DNA of 17,311 nucleotides. It comes from Acidimicrobiales bacterium. Its GTDB lineage: Bacteria; Actinomycetota; Acidimicrobiia; Acidimicrobiales; Poriferisodaliceae. How positions within the stretch are numbered: the first letter of the stretch is position 1; every line of letters begins with the position of its first letter. The translations under genes were made by a program, and so were the position numbers. The notes under the pieces were generated by a model. It made no database searches. It was not told the origin of the DNA and saw only the letters and a program-made list of their open reading frames with translations. Positions 7,603 to 14,962 of this stretch are shown in pieces. The stretch is taken from the NCBI GenBank assembly GCA_020631315.1, contig JAHDHM010000030.1:1-17311 (forward strand), given 5' to 3'.

Positions 7603-9159
7603 GTGTCGAACGACAGCATGGAACACCGCCTGGCCGACCTGAACGAGCGGCGTGAGCAGGCCCTCAACGCCGGCTCCGAGCGCTCGGTGGAGCGCCAGAA
7701 GGCCAAGGGCAAGATGCTCGCCCGCGAGCGCATCGACGCCCTGCTCGACCCGGGATCGTTCAACGAACTCGACCTCCTGGCACGTCACCGTGCCCACGAC
7801 GTCGGTCTCGACGAGCGGCCCTACACCGACGGTGTCATCACCGGCTGGGGCACCATCGACGGCCGCAAGGTGTTCGTGTTCAGCCAGGACTTCACCGTCT
7901 TCGGCGGCGCGCTCGGCGAGGTGTTCGCCGAGAAGATCCACAAGGTCATGGACCTGGCCGAGAGCGTCGGCGCACCGATGATCGGCCTCAACGACGGTGC
8001 CGGCGCCCGTATCCAGGAAGGTGTCGTCTCGCTCGCCAGCTACGGCGGCATCTTCCGTCGCAACGTGAAGGCGTCGGGCGTCATCCCGCAGATCAGCGTC
8101 ATCCTCGGACCGTGTGCCGGCGGTGCCGTCTACTCGCCGGCCATGACCGACTTCATCTTCATGGTGCGCGAGTCGTCGCACATGTTCATCACCGGCCCCG
8201 ACGTCGTGAAGACCGTGACCGGTGAAGAGGTCACGCTCGAAGAACTCGGTGGCGCCCAGTCGCATTCGTCGAAGTCCGGTGTGGCCACCCATGTGGCCGA
8301 CAGCGAGGAGGCGGTGCTCGAAGAGGTCCGCTACCTCCTCAGCTTCCTTCCGCAGAACAACCTCGACATGCCGCCCGTCGAGGAACCGACCGATGACCCC
8401 GACCGGTCGTGCGACGCGCTCGCGACGATCATGCCGGACAGCCCGAACGTGCCGTACGACATGAAGCGGGTCATCCGCGAGGTCGTCGACGACGGCGACT
8501 TCATGGAGTACCACGCCTCGTTCGGTGGCAGTGTGGTGTGCGGGTTCGCGCGCATCGACGGCCACGCGATCGGCGTCGTCGGCAACCAGCCGATGGTGCT
8601 CGCCGGTGTGCTCGACATCGAATCCTCGGAGAAGACCGCCCGGTTCGTCCGCTTCTGCGACGCCTTCAACCTGCCGTTGCTCACCTTCGTCGACGTCCCC
8701 GGCTTCCTGCCCGGTGTGGATCAGGAGCACGGCGGCATCATCCGGCACGGTGCCAAGCTGCTGTACGCCTACTGCGAGGCCACCGTGCCACGCATCCAGG
8801 TGATCACTCGCAAGGCCTACGGCGGCGCCTACGTCGTCATGGACTCCAAGTCCGTCGGCTCCGACATCTCGCTGGCGTGGCCGTCGGCCGAGCTGGCCGT
8901 GATGGGCCCACAGGGTGCGGTCGAGATCCTCTACCGCCGCGATCTCCAGAACGCCGCCGATCCGGTCGCTCGTCGCGACGAGCTCATCAGCGAGTACACC
9001 GAGCGTTACGCCAACCCGTACGCCGCAGCCGAGCGCGGCTACGTCGACGACGTGATCGACCCGGTCGACACGCGTCGCAAGGTGGTGGCCGGATTCCGCA
9101 TGCTGCGCACGAAGCGCGAAGAGCTGCCGAAGCGCAAGCACGGGAACGTGCCGCTGTGA
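7603..9159 (+). CDS. Acyl-CoA carboxylase beta (carboxyltransferase) subunit
   Basis: A 518-residue carboxyltransferase that moves CO2 from carboxybiotin to acetyl- or propionyl-CoA, giving malonyl- or methylmalonyl-CoA. Both crotonase-fold halves are present. The N half has FVFSQDFTVFGGALGEV (91-107), NDGAGARIQEG and the oxyanion loop GPCAGGAVYSPA (169-180). The C half has FVDVPGFLPGVDQE (362-375), RKAYGGAYVVMDSKS (403-417) and AVMGPQGAVEILYRR. The residue after GGAY is Val411. In Streptomyces coelicolor this site is Asp in propionyl-specific PccB and Ile in the broader AccB, so a purely propionyl-specific label is not safe. Starts are GTG 7603 or Met6 at 7618. The biotin-carrying alpha subunit is not in the window. 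Its stop overlaps the epsilon subunit start (TGATG). Confidence 0.95.
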   Translation: MSNDSMEHRLADLNERREQALNAGSERSVERQKAKGKMLARERIDALLDPGSFNELDLLARHRAHDVGLDERPYTDGVITGWGTIDGRKVFVFSQDFTVFGGALGEVFAEKIHKVMDLAESVGAPMIGLNDGAGARIQEGVVSLASYGGIFRRNVKASGVIPQISVILGPCAGGAVYSPAMTDFIFMVRESSHMFITGPDVVKTVTGEEVTLEELGGAQSHSSKSGVATHVADSEEAVLEEVRYLLSFLPQNNLDMPPVEEPTDDPDRSCDALATIMPDSPNVPYDMKRVIREVVDDGDFMEYHASFGGSVVCGFARIDGHAIGVVGNQPMVLAGVLDIESSEKTARFVRFCDAFNLPLLTFVDVPGFLPGVDQEHGGIIRHGAKLLYAYCEATVPRIQVITRKAYGGAYVVMDSKSVGSDISLAWPSAELAVMGPQGAVEILYRRDLQNAADPVARRDELISEYTERYANPYAAAERGYVDDVIDPVDTRRKVVAGFRMLRTKREELPKRKHGNVPL

Positions 9160-9332
9160 TGCACATCGCCGGCGATCCCACCGACGAGGAGGCTGCGGCC
9201 ATCGTGGCCGCGATCGAGCTGCTCACCCCGCAGGCAGTTGTCGTCGCAGGCCCCACCCGGCCGTCCCCGTCGTGGCGCTTCAGCGGTCGCGGTTGGTATC
9301 GGCGTCCGGGGTGGCCCGCCTCGTCGCTCTGA
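9159..9332 (+). CDS. Acyl-CoA carboxylase epsilon subunit (AccE/PccE-like)
   Basis: A 57-residue protein with the hallmark epsilon-subunit start GDPTDEEAAAIVAAI (residues 5-19), followed by a variable Pro-rich linker and the tryptophan/arginine tail PSWRFSGRGWYRRPGW. In Streptomyces and mycobacteria these small subunits bind and stimulate the alpha/beta carboxylase complex. It starts with ATG 9159, overlapping the stop of the beta subunit by 1 nt (TGATG), and its own TGA overlaps the next ATG in the same way, so translation is probably coupled on both sides. It is short and easily missed because a longer antisense-like frame reads through the same bases. Confidence 0.85.
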   Translation: MHIAGDPTDEEAAAIVAAIELLTPQAVVVAGPTRPSPSWRFSGRGWYRRPGWPASSL

Positions 9333-10441
9333 TGGCGCTCTCGGGCCTCAAGGTGGTCGACATGGCCACCGTCATCGCCGGCCCCGGCTGCGCCCGCCAC
9401 CTCGCCGACTTCGGCGCCGACGTCATCAAGGTCGAACGGCCCGGCGGCGACACGGTCCGCAACCTCGCCTGGAAGGACGAGACCGGCACCTCGCTGTGGT
9501 GGCGCATGATCTCGCGCAACAAGCGTTCCGTGGTGCTCGACCTCCGCGAGGACGACGATCTCGCAACGCTCCGCCGGCTCCTGGCCGAAGCCGACGTCCT
9601 CGTCGAGAACCTCCGGCCCGGCAAGCTCGAGGCACTCGGACTTGCTCCCGACGACCTGTGGAAGCTGAACCCGAAGCTGGTCATCACCAGGGTCACCGGG
9701 TTCGGGCAGACGGGCCCGTACGCGCAACGGGCAGGGTTCGCGACGCTCGCGGAAGCGATGTCGGGGTTCGCGGCCATCAACGGCGAAGCCGACGGCGGCC
9801 CATTGCTGCCACCGATCGCACTCACTGACGAAGTCACGGCGCTCGCCGCGGCGTTCGCCACCATGGTCGCCGTGCATCACGTCGCCAACGGCGGTGACGG
9901 CCAGATCGTCGACGTCTCGTTGCTCGAGTCGATGAGCCAACTCATGGGCCCGCTGGCCGCTGCACACCGCAGCGAAGGCTTCGAGCAGGGCCGCATGGGC
10001 TCCAACCTCCCGTACTCGGTGCCGCGAGGCACCTATCGGACGTCCGATGGTCGATGGATCGCCGTGTCGGCCTCGGCGGACAGCGTCGCAGTCCGGGTCA
10101 TGGAGCTGCTCGGTCTCGACGGCGACGACCGCTTCGACTCCTTCGACGGTCGCGTCGACCACCGCGACATCATCGAGTCCCGGATGATCGACTTCGTCGC
10201 CGCCCGAACGGTCGACGAGGTGCTGACGGCGTTCGAAGAGGCCAACGCGGCGGCGGCGCCGGTCCTGTCGGTGCCCGAGTTGATGGCCGATGCGCATGCT
10301 GTCGACCGCGAGATCTACGTGGAGCTCGACGGCCACACGATGCAAGGGCCTGCAGCGAAGCTCTCGGCGACGCCCGCCGAACTACGGCACGCCGGCCAGG
10401 ATCTGCCGGACCAGCGAGGTTCGATCGACTGGCGTCGTTGA
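9332..10441 (+). CDS. CaiB/BaiF-family (class III) CoA-transferase
   Basis: A 369-residue class III CoA-transferase, moving CoA between two carboxylic acids. The N-terminal Rossmann-like part begins LSGLKVVDMATVIAGPGCARHLADFGADVIKVERPGGDT, typical of the family, followed by NKRSVVLDLR (63-72), GFGQTGPY (123-130) and GGDGQIVDVSLLESM (187-201). The catalytic Asp of formyl-CoA transferase aligns with Glu199 in my reading; many family members show a Glu there. The substrate is unknown; coupling to the carboxylase suggests a short-chain acyl or dicarboxylyl-CoA. ATG 9332 overlaps the stop of the epsilon subunit by 1 nt. The frame extends upstream to 9272 but no family homology lies there. Confidence 0.92.
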   Translation: MALSGLKVVDMATVIAGPGCARHLADFGADVIKVERPGGDTVRNLAWKDETGTSLWWRMISRNKRSVVLDLREDDDLATLRRLLAEADVLVENLRPGKLEALGLAPDDLWKLNPKLVITRVTGFGQTGPYAQRAGFATLAEAMSGFAAINGEADGGPLLPPIALTDEVTALAAAFATMVAVHHVANGGDGQIVDVSLLESMSQLMGPLAAAHRSEGFEQGRMGSNLPYSVPRGTYRTSDGRWIAVSASADSVAVRVMELLGLDGDDRFDSFDGRVDHRDIIESRMIDFVAARTVDEVLTAFEEANAAAAPVLSVPELMADAHAVDREIYVELDGHTMQGPAAKLSATPAELRHAGQDLPDQRGSIDWRR

Positions 10442-10463
10442 CGACCCGAGCCGTCGCGGACCC

Positions 10464-11177
10464 TCAGTCCGCGTAGGCGACCTCGATGCGGTCCTGAGGC
10501 CACTCACGAGCCCGCTCGAGCGCATCCTGAGCCTGCTCGAGCAGCTCCTCGGTGCCCATCGCATGAGCCGGGTAGCACGCGACGCCGGCCCAGACCGTGG
10601 CGTCGATCTCGTCGTCGAGCGCTCGACGCACTCGCTCCACGACCCAGACAGCACCGTTCTCCGGGGTGTCCTCGAGAACGAGGGCCAGATCCGTGTCGTC
10701 GAGCACACAGGCCGTGTCGCACTCGCGCAGCGTCGCCGCGATCGCGTCGGCGATCTTCGTGTCGTGGGCCAATCCCTGACCGGTGGCACCGACGATGCGG
10801 AGTCGCACCACCGCCACGGGCTTGAGGAATCGCCGTGCCGCCATGACACGGTTGCGCACCGCGACGTCGAAGAAGTCAGCCGTCATCAGCGAGCCGTCCA
10901 TCTCACCGGCGCCGAACGCGGCCTTCGACACCACCGGCGCGTCCGGTTCGCGCTGGGCCAGTTCGATCGGTGCCGTGAGCGGCTGCTGGAGCGAGCCGAC
11001 CGCAGCGACCAGTGAACAGATGCCGGCGACCAGACCCAGAGCGGGCAGTTCGAACATGAGCGCGCCCACACCGACGCCGAGACCGGCGATGCCCACCACG
11101 AACGCAGCGAGATTCTTCCGCTCCGTCGTAGGTGGTGTGGGTTCGGTGATGGCGGTGGTCCCCATTGGGAATCTCAT
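10464..11177 (-). CDS. Membrane protein with degenerate GGDEF-like domain
   Basis: About 237 residues from ATG 11177. A short cytoplasmic N-terminus is followed by two hydrophobic helices (about 23-42 and 46-63) and a soluble domain whose pattern recalls a diguanylate cyclase fold: FFDVAVRNRVMAARRFLKPVAVVRLRI, then IADAIAATLRECD, LDDTDLALVLEDTPENGAVWVVERVRRAL and VWAGVACYPAHAMGTEELLEQAQDALERAR. The GG[D/E]EF signature itself is replaced (DDTDLALVL), so cyclase activity is unlikely; a nucleotide-sensing or structural role is possible. Alternative starts are TTG 11201 and ATG 11165; none has a clear ribosome site. It lies 95 bp downstream of the mutase on the same strand and may be co-transcribed. 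The GGDEF relation is judged by pattern only. Confidence 0.7.
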   Translation of the reverse strand: MRFPMGTTAITEPTPPTTERKNLAAFVVGIAGLGVGVGALMFELPALGLVAGICSLVAAVGSLQQPLTAPIELAQREPDAPVVSKAAFGAGEMDGSLMTADFFDVAVRNRVMAARRFLKPVAVVRLRIVGATGQGLAHDTKIADAIAATLRECDTACVLDDTDLALVLEDTPENGAVWVVERVRRALDDEIDATVWAGVACYPAHAMGTEELLEQAQDALERAREWPQDRIEVAYAD

Positions 11178-11272
11178 CGGCCGAACATCGTGCCCGTTCA
11201 AGGGTGACCGGGTGCGCTTCGGACGCCGTGCGTATGTGCGACCAACCGGGCGACCGCTGCAGGATGCCGTGA

Positions 11273-13210
11273 CTACCGGCGGGCGAGCACCAGTTCGGAC
11301 ATGTCGCGCACGATCGTGGCCATCTCGTAGTCCTTCGGTGTGTACACCCGGACGACGCCCATCTCCGTGAGGTGACGCTCGTCGTCCTCGGGAATGATGC
11401 CGCCGACGACGAGCGGTGCGTCGACACCGGCGGCATCGAGCGCAGTGCGGACCTGGGGCACGAGGGCCATGTGTGCGCCGGACAGGATCGACACGGCGAC
11501 CAGTTCGGCGTCGTGAGCGACCGCCGCAGCAGCGATCTCGTCCGGGGTCACCCGGATACCGTCATAGCTGACGTCCATGCCGCCGTCGCGGGCTGCGACG
11601 GCGACCTGCTCGGCACCGTTCGAGTGCCCGTCGAGACCGGGCTTGGCGATCAGGACACGAGGCGGACCGCCCGCGGCGTCGGCGTTGGCCGACGCGAGCT
11701 CGGACAGTTCGGGCGAGGGCGACGACACACCGTCGACGCCGGTCGGTGCCCGGTACTGGCCGTAGACCTCGCGCAGGGTCTCGGCCCACTCACCGGTCGT
11801 CACGCCGACCTTCGCAGCTGCGATGGTCGGTCCCATGATGTTGGTCGTGCCCTTCGCTGCATCGGCCAGGGCCTCGAGAGCGGCAGCCACCGCGTCGTGG
11901 TCACGGTCAGTGCGCCACGCGCCCACATCGGCTGCAAGTCGCGGTTCGACCTCCGGGTCGACCTTCAGGATCTGTTCGCTGTGGCCCAGCGGCGATCGCT
12001 CCGTCTCCGTGTAGTCGTTGACCCCGACGATGGTCAGCTCGCCGGCGTCGATGGCCCGGCGTCGCTCCGTGTGCGACGCCACGAGCCGAGATTTCAGTTC
12101 GGCGATGGCCTCGAACGCGCCACCCATCTCCTCGATCTCGGCCATCGTCGCCGTCGCCGCTTCGATGAGTTCGTCGGTGCGGGCCTCGATCACGTGCGAA
12201 CCGTCGAAGATGTCGCCGTACTCGAGCAGGTCGGTCTCGAAGGCCAACACCTGCTGCATCCGCAGCGACCACTGCTGGTCCCACGGGCGCGGCAAGCCGA
12301 GCGCCTCGTTCCACGCCGGGAGCTGGATCGAGCGGGCACGAGCCTTCTTCGACAACGTCACGCCGAGCATCTCGAGCACGATCCGCTGGACGTTGTTCTC
12401 GGGCTGGGACTCGGTGAGGCCGAGCGAGTTCACCTGCACGCCGTAGCGGAACCGACGCAACTTCGGGTCCTCGACGCCGTACCGGTCACGGGTGATGCGG
12501 TCCCACAATTCGGTGAAGGCCCGCATCTTGCAGGTCTCCTCGACGAACCGGATGCCCGCGTTCACGAAGAACGAAACCGATCCGACCACGGCAGGGAACC
12601 GGTCCTCGGACACCTGCCCGCTGTCGCGAACCGCATCGAGGATGTCGACCGCGGTCGCGAGCGAGAACGCCAGCTCCTGCACCGGGGTCGCGCCAGCTTC
12701 CTGCAGGTGGTAGCTGCAGATGTTGATCGGATTCCACTTCGGGACCCGCTCGGAGCAGAACGCGATCATGTCGACGATCAGCCGGCGGCTCGCCTCCGGC
12801 GGGAAGATGTGGGTCCCGCGGCTCAGATACTCCTTGACGATGTCGTTCTGTGTCGTGCCCCGGAGCACGGACGGATCGACACCACGCTCCTCGGCGAGCG
12901 CCACGTACAGCCCGAGGAGCCAGGCCGCTGTGGCGTTGATCGTCATCGACGTGTTCATCTCGCCGACCGGGATGTCGTCGAACAGCGTCCGCATGTGTCC
13001 GAGGTGATTCACCGGCACACCGACCTTGCCGACCTCACCTGTCGACAGGGGATGATCAGCGTCGTAGCCGGTCTGGGTCGGCAGATCGAAGGCCACCGAC
13101 AGACCGGTCTGACCCTTGGCCAGGTTCGTCCGGTACAGCTCGTTGGAGGCTTCGGCGGTGCTGTGACCCGAGTAGGTCCGCATCAGCCACGGGCGATCGC
13201 GCTCAGCCAC
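11273..13210 (-). CDS. ecm: B12-dependent acyl-CoA mutase, ethylmalonyl-CoA mutase (MeaA/Ecm) type
   Basis: A 645-residue single-chain mutase. The catalytic barrel has RTYSGHSTAEASNELYR, VAFDLPTQTGYDADHPL (about 39-55), GTTQNDIVKEYLSRGT, NICSYHLQEAGAT and a C-terminal cobalamin domain with LDGHSNG (the DxHxxG cobalt ligand, His528), VSILSG and VVGGIIPEDD. Methylmalonyl-CoA mutases read DLATHRGYDSD at the substrate loop; DLPTQTGYD is the ethylmalonyl-CoA mutase/MeaA version, which converts (2R)-ethylmalonyl-CoA to methylsuccinyl-CoA in the ethylmalonyl-CoA pathway. GTG 13210 is chosen because AGGTGA lies 5 nt upstream; GTG 13219 is an in-frame alternative. It lies just downstream of the repeat array and aat, on the same strand. 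Confidence 0.88.
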   Translation of the reverse strand: MAERDRPWLMRTYSGHSTAEASNELYRTNLAKGQTGLSVAFDLPTQTGYDADHPLSTGEVGKVGVPVNHLGHMRTLFDDIPVGEMNTSMTINATAAWLLGLYVALAEERGVDPSVLRGTTQNDIVKEYLSRGTHIFPPEASRRLIVDMIAFCSERVPKWNPINICSYHLQEAGATPVQELAFSLATAVDILDAVRDSGQVSEDRFPAVVGSVSFFVNAGIRFVEETCKMRAFTELWDRITRDRYGVEDPKLRRFRYGVQVNSLGLTESQPENNVQRIVLEMLGVTLSKKARARSIQLPAWNEALGLPRPWDQQWSLRMQQVLAFETDLLEYGDIFDGSHVIEARTDELIEAATATMAEIEEMGGAFEAIAELKSRLVASHTERRRAIDAGELTIVGVNDYTETERSPLGHSEQILKVDPEVEPRLAADVGAWRTDRDHDAVAAALEALADAAKGTTNIMGPTIAAAKVGVTTGEWAETLREVYGQYRAPTGVDGVSSPSPELSELASANADAAGGPPRVLIAKPGLDGHSNGAEQVAVAARDGGMDVSYDGIRVTPDEIAAAAVAHDAELVAVSILSGAHMALVPQVRTALDAAGVDAPLVVGGIIPEDDERHLTEMGVVRVYTPKDYEMATIVRDMSELVLARR

Positions 13211-13240
13211 GGCGCTCACCTTTCGTCGGTATCTGGATGT

Positions 13241-13354
13241 TGCAGCTCGCGTTCAAGCTCGCTGTGTTGTTGCAGCTCGCGTTCGAGCTCGCTGTGTTGT
13301 TGCAGCTCGCGTTCAAGCTCGCTGTGTTGTTGCAGCTCGCGTTCAAGCTCGCTG
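13241..13354. repeat. 30-bp tandem repeat array, about 3.8 copies
   Basis: Copies begin at 13241, 13271, 13301 and 13331 (the last has 24 bases). The plus-strand unit is TGCAGCTCGC, GTTCAAGCTC, GCTGTGTTGT. Copies are identical except for G instead of A at 13285 in the second. On the minus strand one frame reads the decapeptide SELERELQQH repeatedly. The unit contains two imperfect 12-bp halves (GCGAGCTTGAAC and GCGAGCTGCAAC). The array overlaps the last codons and stop of aat and ends 21 bp before the first possible start of the mutase. Confidence 0.95.
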
Positions 13355-14059
13355 TTCGAACACCATGGGCTCGGCCCAGGCCCGCGCCAGCGGACGAGCC
13401 AACGCAGCATCGAGCAGCTGGAGATAGTCCTCGCGCTCGAGGTCCACGGCGCCGAGCCGCTCGAGATGCGGGGTCAGCCACTGCACGTCGAGCAGAGCGC
13501 CACCCGTTGCCTTCATGGCATCGACCAGAGCCACCAGCGCCACCTTCGACGCATCGCGCTCGGTGTGGAACATCGATTCGCCGGCGAAGAACGCCCCCAT
13601 GGCCACGCCGTACAGGCCACCGACGAGCTCGCCGTCCAACCAGGTCTCGACACTGTGTGCCCAACCCAGCCGGTGCAGGCGGACGTAGGCGTCGGAGATG
13701 TCGTCGTTGATCCAACCGTGCGGACGAGACGGATCGCCGCACGCCGCGACCACCTGCTCGAAGGCCTGGTTCATCGTCACGTCGAACCGGCGGCATGACT
13801 GGCGCAGCGACCGGCTGATGTTCAGGTTCGTCAGCGGCAGGATCGCCCGAGGATCCGGAGACCACCAGCCCACGGTTCGGCCGAGCGGCATCGGGAAGAG
13901 TCCCTGGCGATACGCCTGCAGCAGGGTGCCCGGCTCCAGATCGGCACCGGCACCCACGAGCCCGTTCTCGTCGGCTGTGCTCGCAGGAGGAAACGACCAC
14001 CGCGTGGGCGGCGGTTCGATCGGTCCACCGGAGTGCCGTGAGGGTCGGCCCGTACTCAC
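13343..14059 (-). CDS. aat: Leucyl/phenylalanyl-tRNA-protein transferase
   Basis: A 238-residue enzyme that attaches Leu or Phe from aminoacyl-tRNA to proteins with N-terminal Lys/Arg, marking them for ClpS/ClpAP-type degradation. Family motifs are clear: GLVGAGADLEPGTLLQAYRQ (33-52), GLFPMP, GWWSPDPRAILP (64-75), HGWINDDISDAYVRLH (114-129), SVETW, GGLYGVAMGAFFAGESMFH (147-165) and SKVALVALV. The length equals the E. coli enzyme (234). The TGA stop lies inside the fourth copy of the 30-bp array. A +1 shift there would add a SELERELQQH tail. The start is GTG 14059, 7 nt after CATCAT; it lies 41 bp after the dehydrogenase gene and may be in its operon. Confidence 0.93.
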   Translation of the reverse strand: MSTGRPSRHSGGPIEPPPTRWSFPPASTADENGLVGAGADLEPGTLLQAYRQGLFPMPLGRTVGWWSPDPRAILPLTNLNISRSLRQSCRRFDVTMNQAFEQVVAACGDPSRPHGWINDDISDAYVRLHRLGWAHSVETWLDGELVGGLYGVAMGAFFAGESMFHTERDASKVALVALVDAMKATGGALLDVQWLTPHLERLGAVDLEREDYLQLLDAALARPLARAWAEPMVFEQRA

Positions 14060-14100
14060 GCCCCAGATGATGCCATGCAGCTGCGGCGAATCCGATCACG

Positions 14101-14943
14101 TCAGCGATAGTCGTAGAAGCCGACACCACTCTTGCGGCCGAGGTGACCTGCGGCGTTCATGCGACGAAGCGTCGGCGCGGGCGTCAGTGACGGATCGCCG
14201 AACTCGGCGAGGAGCGCTTCGAGGATCGACACGGACGTGTCGACACCGACGAGATCGAGCAGCGCGAGCGGTCCCATCGGGAACCCACAGCCACCCTTCA
14301 TGGCGGTGTCGATGCCCTCGGCTGAGGCGGAGCCGCGTTCGAGCATCTTCACGGCGTTGTTCAGGTAGGGGAACAACAGCGCGTTGACGATGAAGCCGGC
14401 TTCGTCCTTGACCTCGACCACGTCCTTGCCACAGCCGGCCGCGAACTCGGTGACGGCGACGATCGTCTCGTCGCTGGCGGTCAACGGGCGAACGATCTCG
14501 ACAAGCGACATCACCGGCGCCGGGTTGAAGAAGTGCACGCCGCAGACCTTGTCCGGGCGGGAGGTGGCCATGGCCATCTCGACCACGGGCAGGGTGGAGG
14601 TGTTCGTGGCGAGGATCGCCTCGGGGCCGCAGATGCCGTCGAGCTCGGCGAACAGGGCCAGCTTCACCCCGAGGTCCTCGACCACGGACTCGATCACGAG
14701 GTCGCAGTCGGCGAGATCATTCAACTCAGCCGTGCAGCTGATCCGTGCGAGTGCAGCGTCAGCGGCATCGGCCTCCATGCGGCCCTTGTCGACCTGGCGG
14801 CGCAGGGACTTCTCGGTCCCGGCCACTGTTGCGTGCGCCGAGTCGATGCTGCGTGAGCGCAGGACGACGTCGTGTCCGTTGACCGCGGCGACCTCGGTGA
14901 TGCCCGAGCCCATGATCCCTGAGCCGATGATTCCGACGCGCAT
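14101..14943 (-). CDS. 3-hydroxyacyl-CoA (3-hydroxybutyryl-CoA) dehydrogenase
   Basis: A 280-residue single-function 3-hydroxyacyl-CoA dehydrogenase (Hbd/FadB2 type) interconverting (S)-3-hydroxyacyl-CoA and 3-oxoacyl-CoA. The N-terminal dinucleotide fold has GSGIMGSG (7-14); catalytic Ser116 (ATNTS), His137 (GVHFFNPAPVM), Glu149 and Asn187 (GFIVNALLFPYLN) are all present, and the C-terminus ends RKSGVGFYDY as usual. After the second strand the sequence is VVLRSRSIDSA: the acidic residue that binds the NAD ribose is missing and Arg/Ser stand there, which suggests NADP(H). ATG 14943 has GAGG about 7 nt upstream. An inverted repeat lies just upstream (14963-14976). It heads a same-strand run with aat and the mutase. 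Confidence 0.93.
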   Translation of the reverse strand: MRVGIIGSGIMGSGITEVAAVNGHDVVLRSRSIDSAHATVAGTEKSLRRQVDKGRMEADAADAALARISCTAELNDLADCDLVIESVVEDLGVKLALFAELDGICGPEAILATNTSTLPVVEMAMATSRPDKVCGVHFFNPAPVMSLVEIVRPLTASDETIVAVTEFAAGCGKDVVEVKDEAGFIVNALLFPYLNNAVKMLERGSASAEGIDTAMKGGCGFPMGPLALLDLVGVDTSVSILEALLAEFGDPSLTPAPTLRRMNAAGHLGRKSGVGFYDYR

Positions 14944-14962
14944 GTTGCAACCTCACTGCAAG

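Noticed and set aside
7597..9141. Long minus-strand frame opposite the carboxylase beta subunit.
   Set aside because: His/Asp/Val-rich shadow with no domain; the plus strand encodes a clear carboxyltransferase.
11273..13210. Methylmalonyl-CoA mutase large subunit.
   Set aside because: The DLPTQTGYD loop and VPVNHLGHM region follow the ethylmalonyl-CoA mutase/MeaA pattern instead.
13241..13354. CRISPR array.
   Set aside because: The 30-bp units are directly adjacent with no unique spacers and no cas genes are near.
11372..13798. Very long plus-strand frame with Cys/Ser-rich repeats.
   Set aside because: It lies opposite the mutase and aat; its repeats are only the 30-bp array read on the wrong strand.
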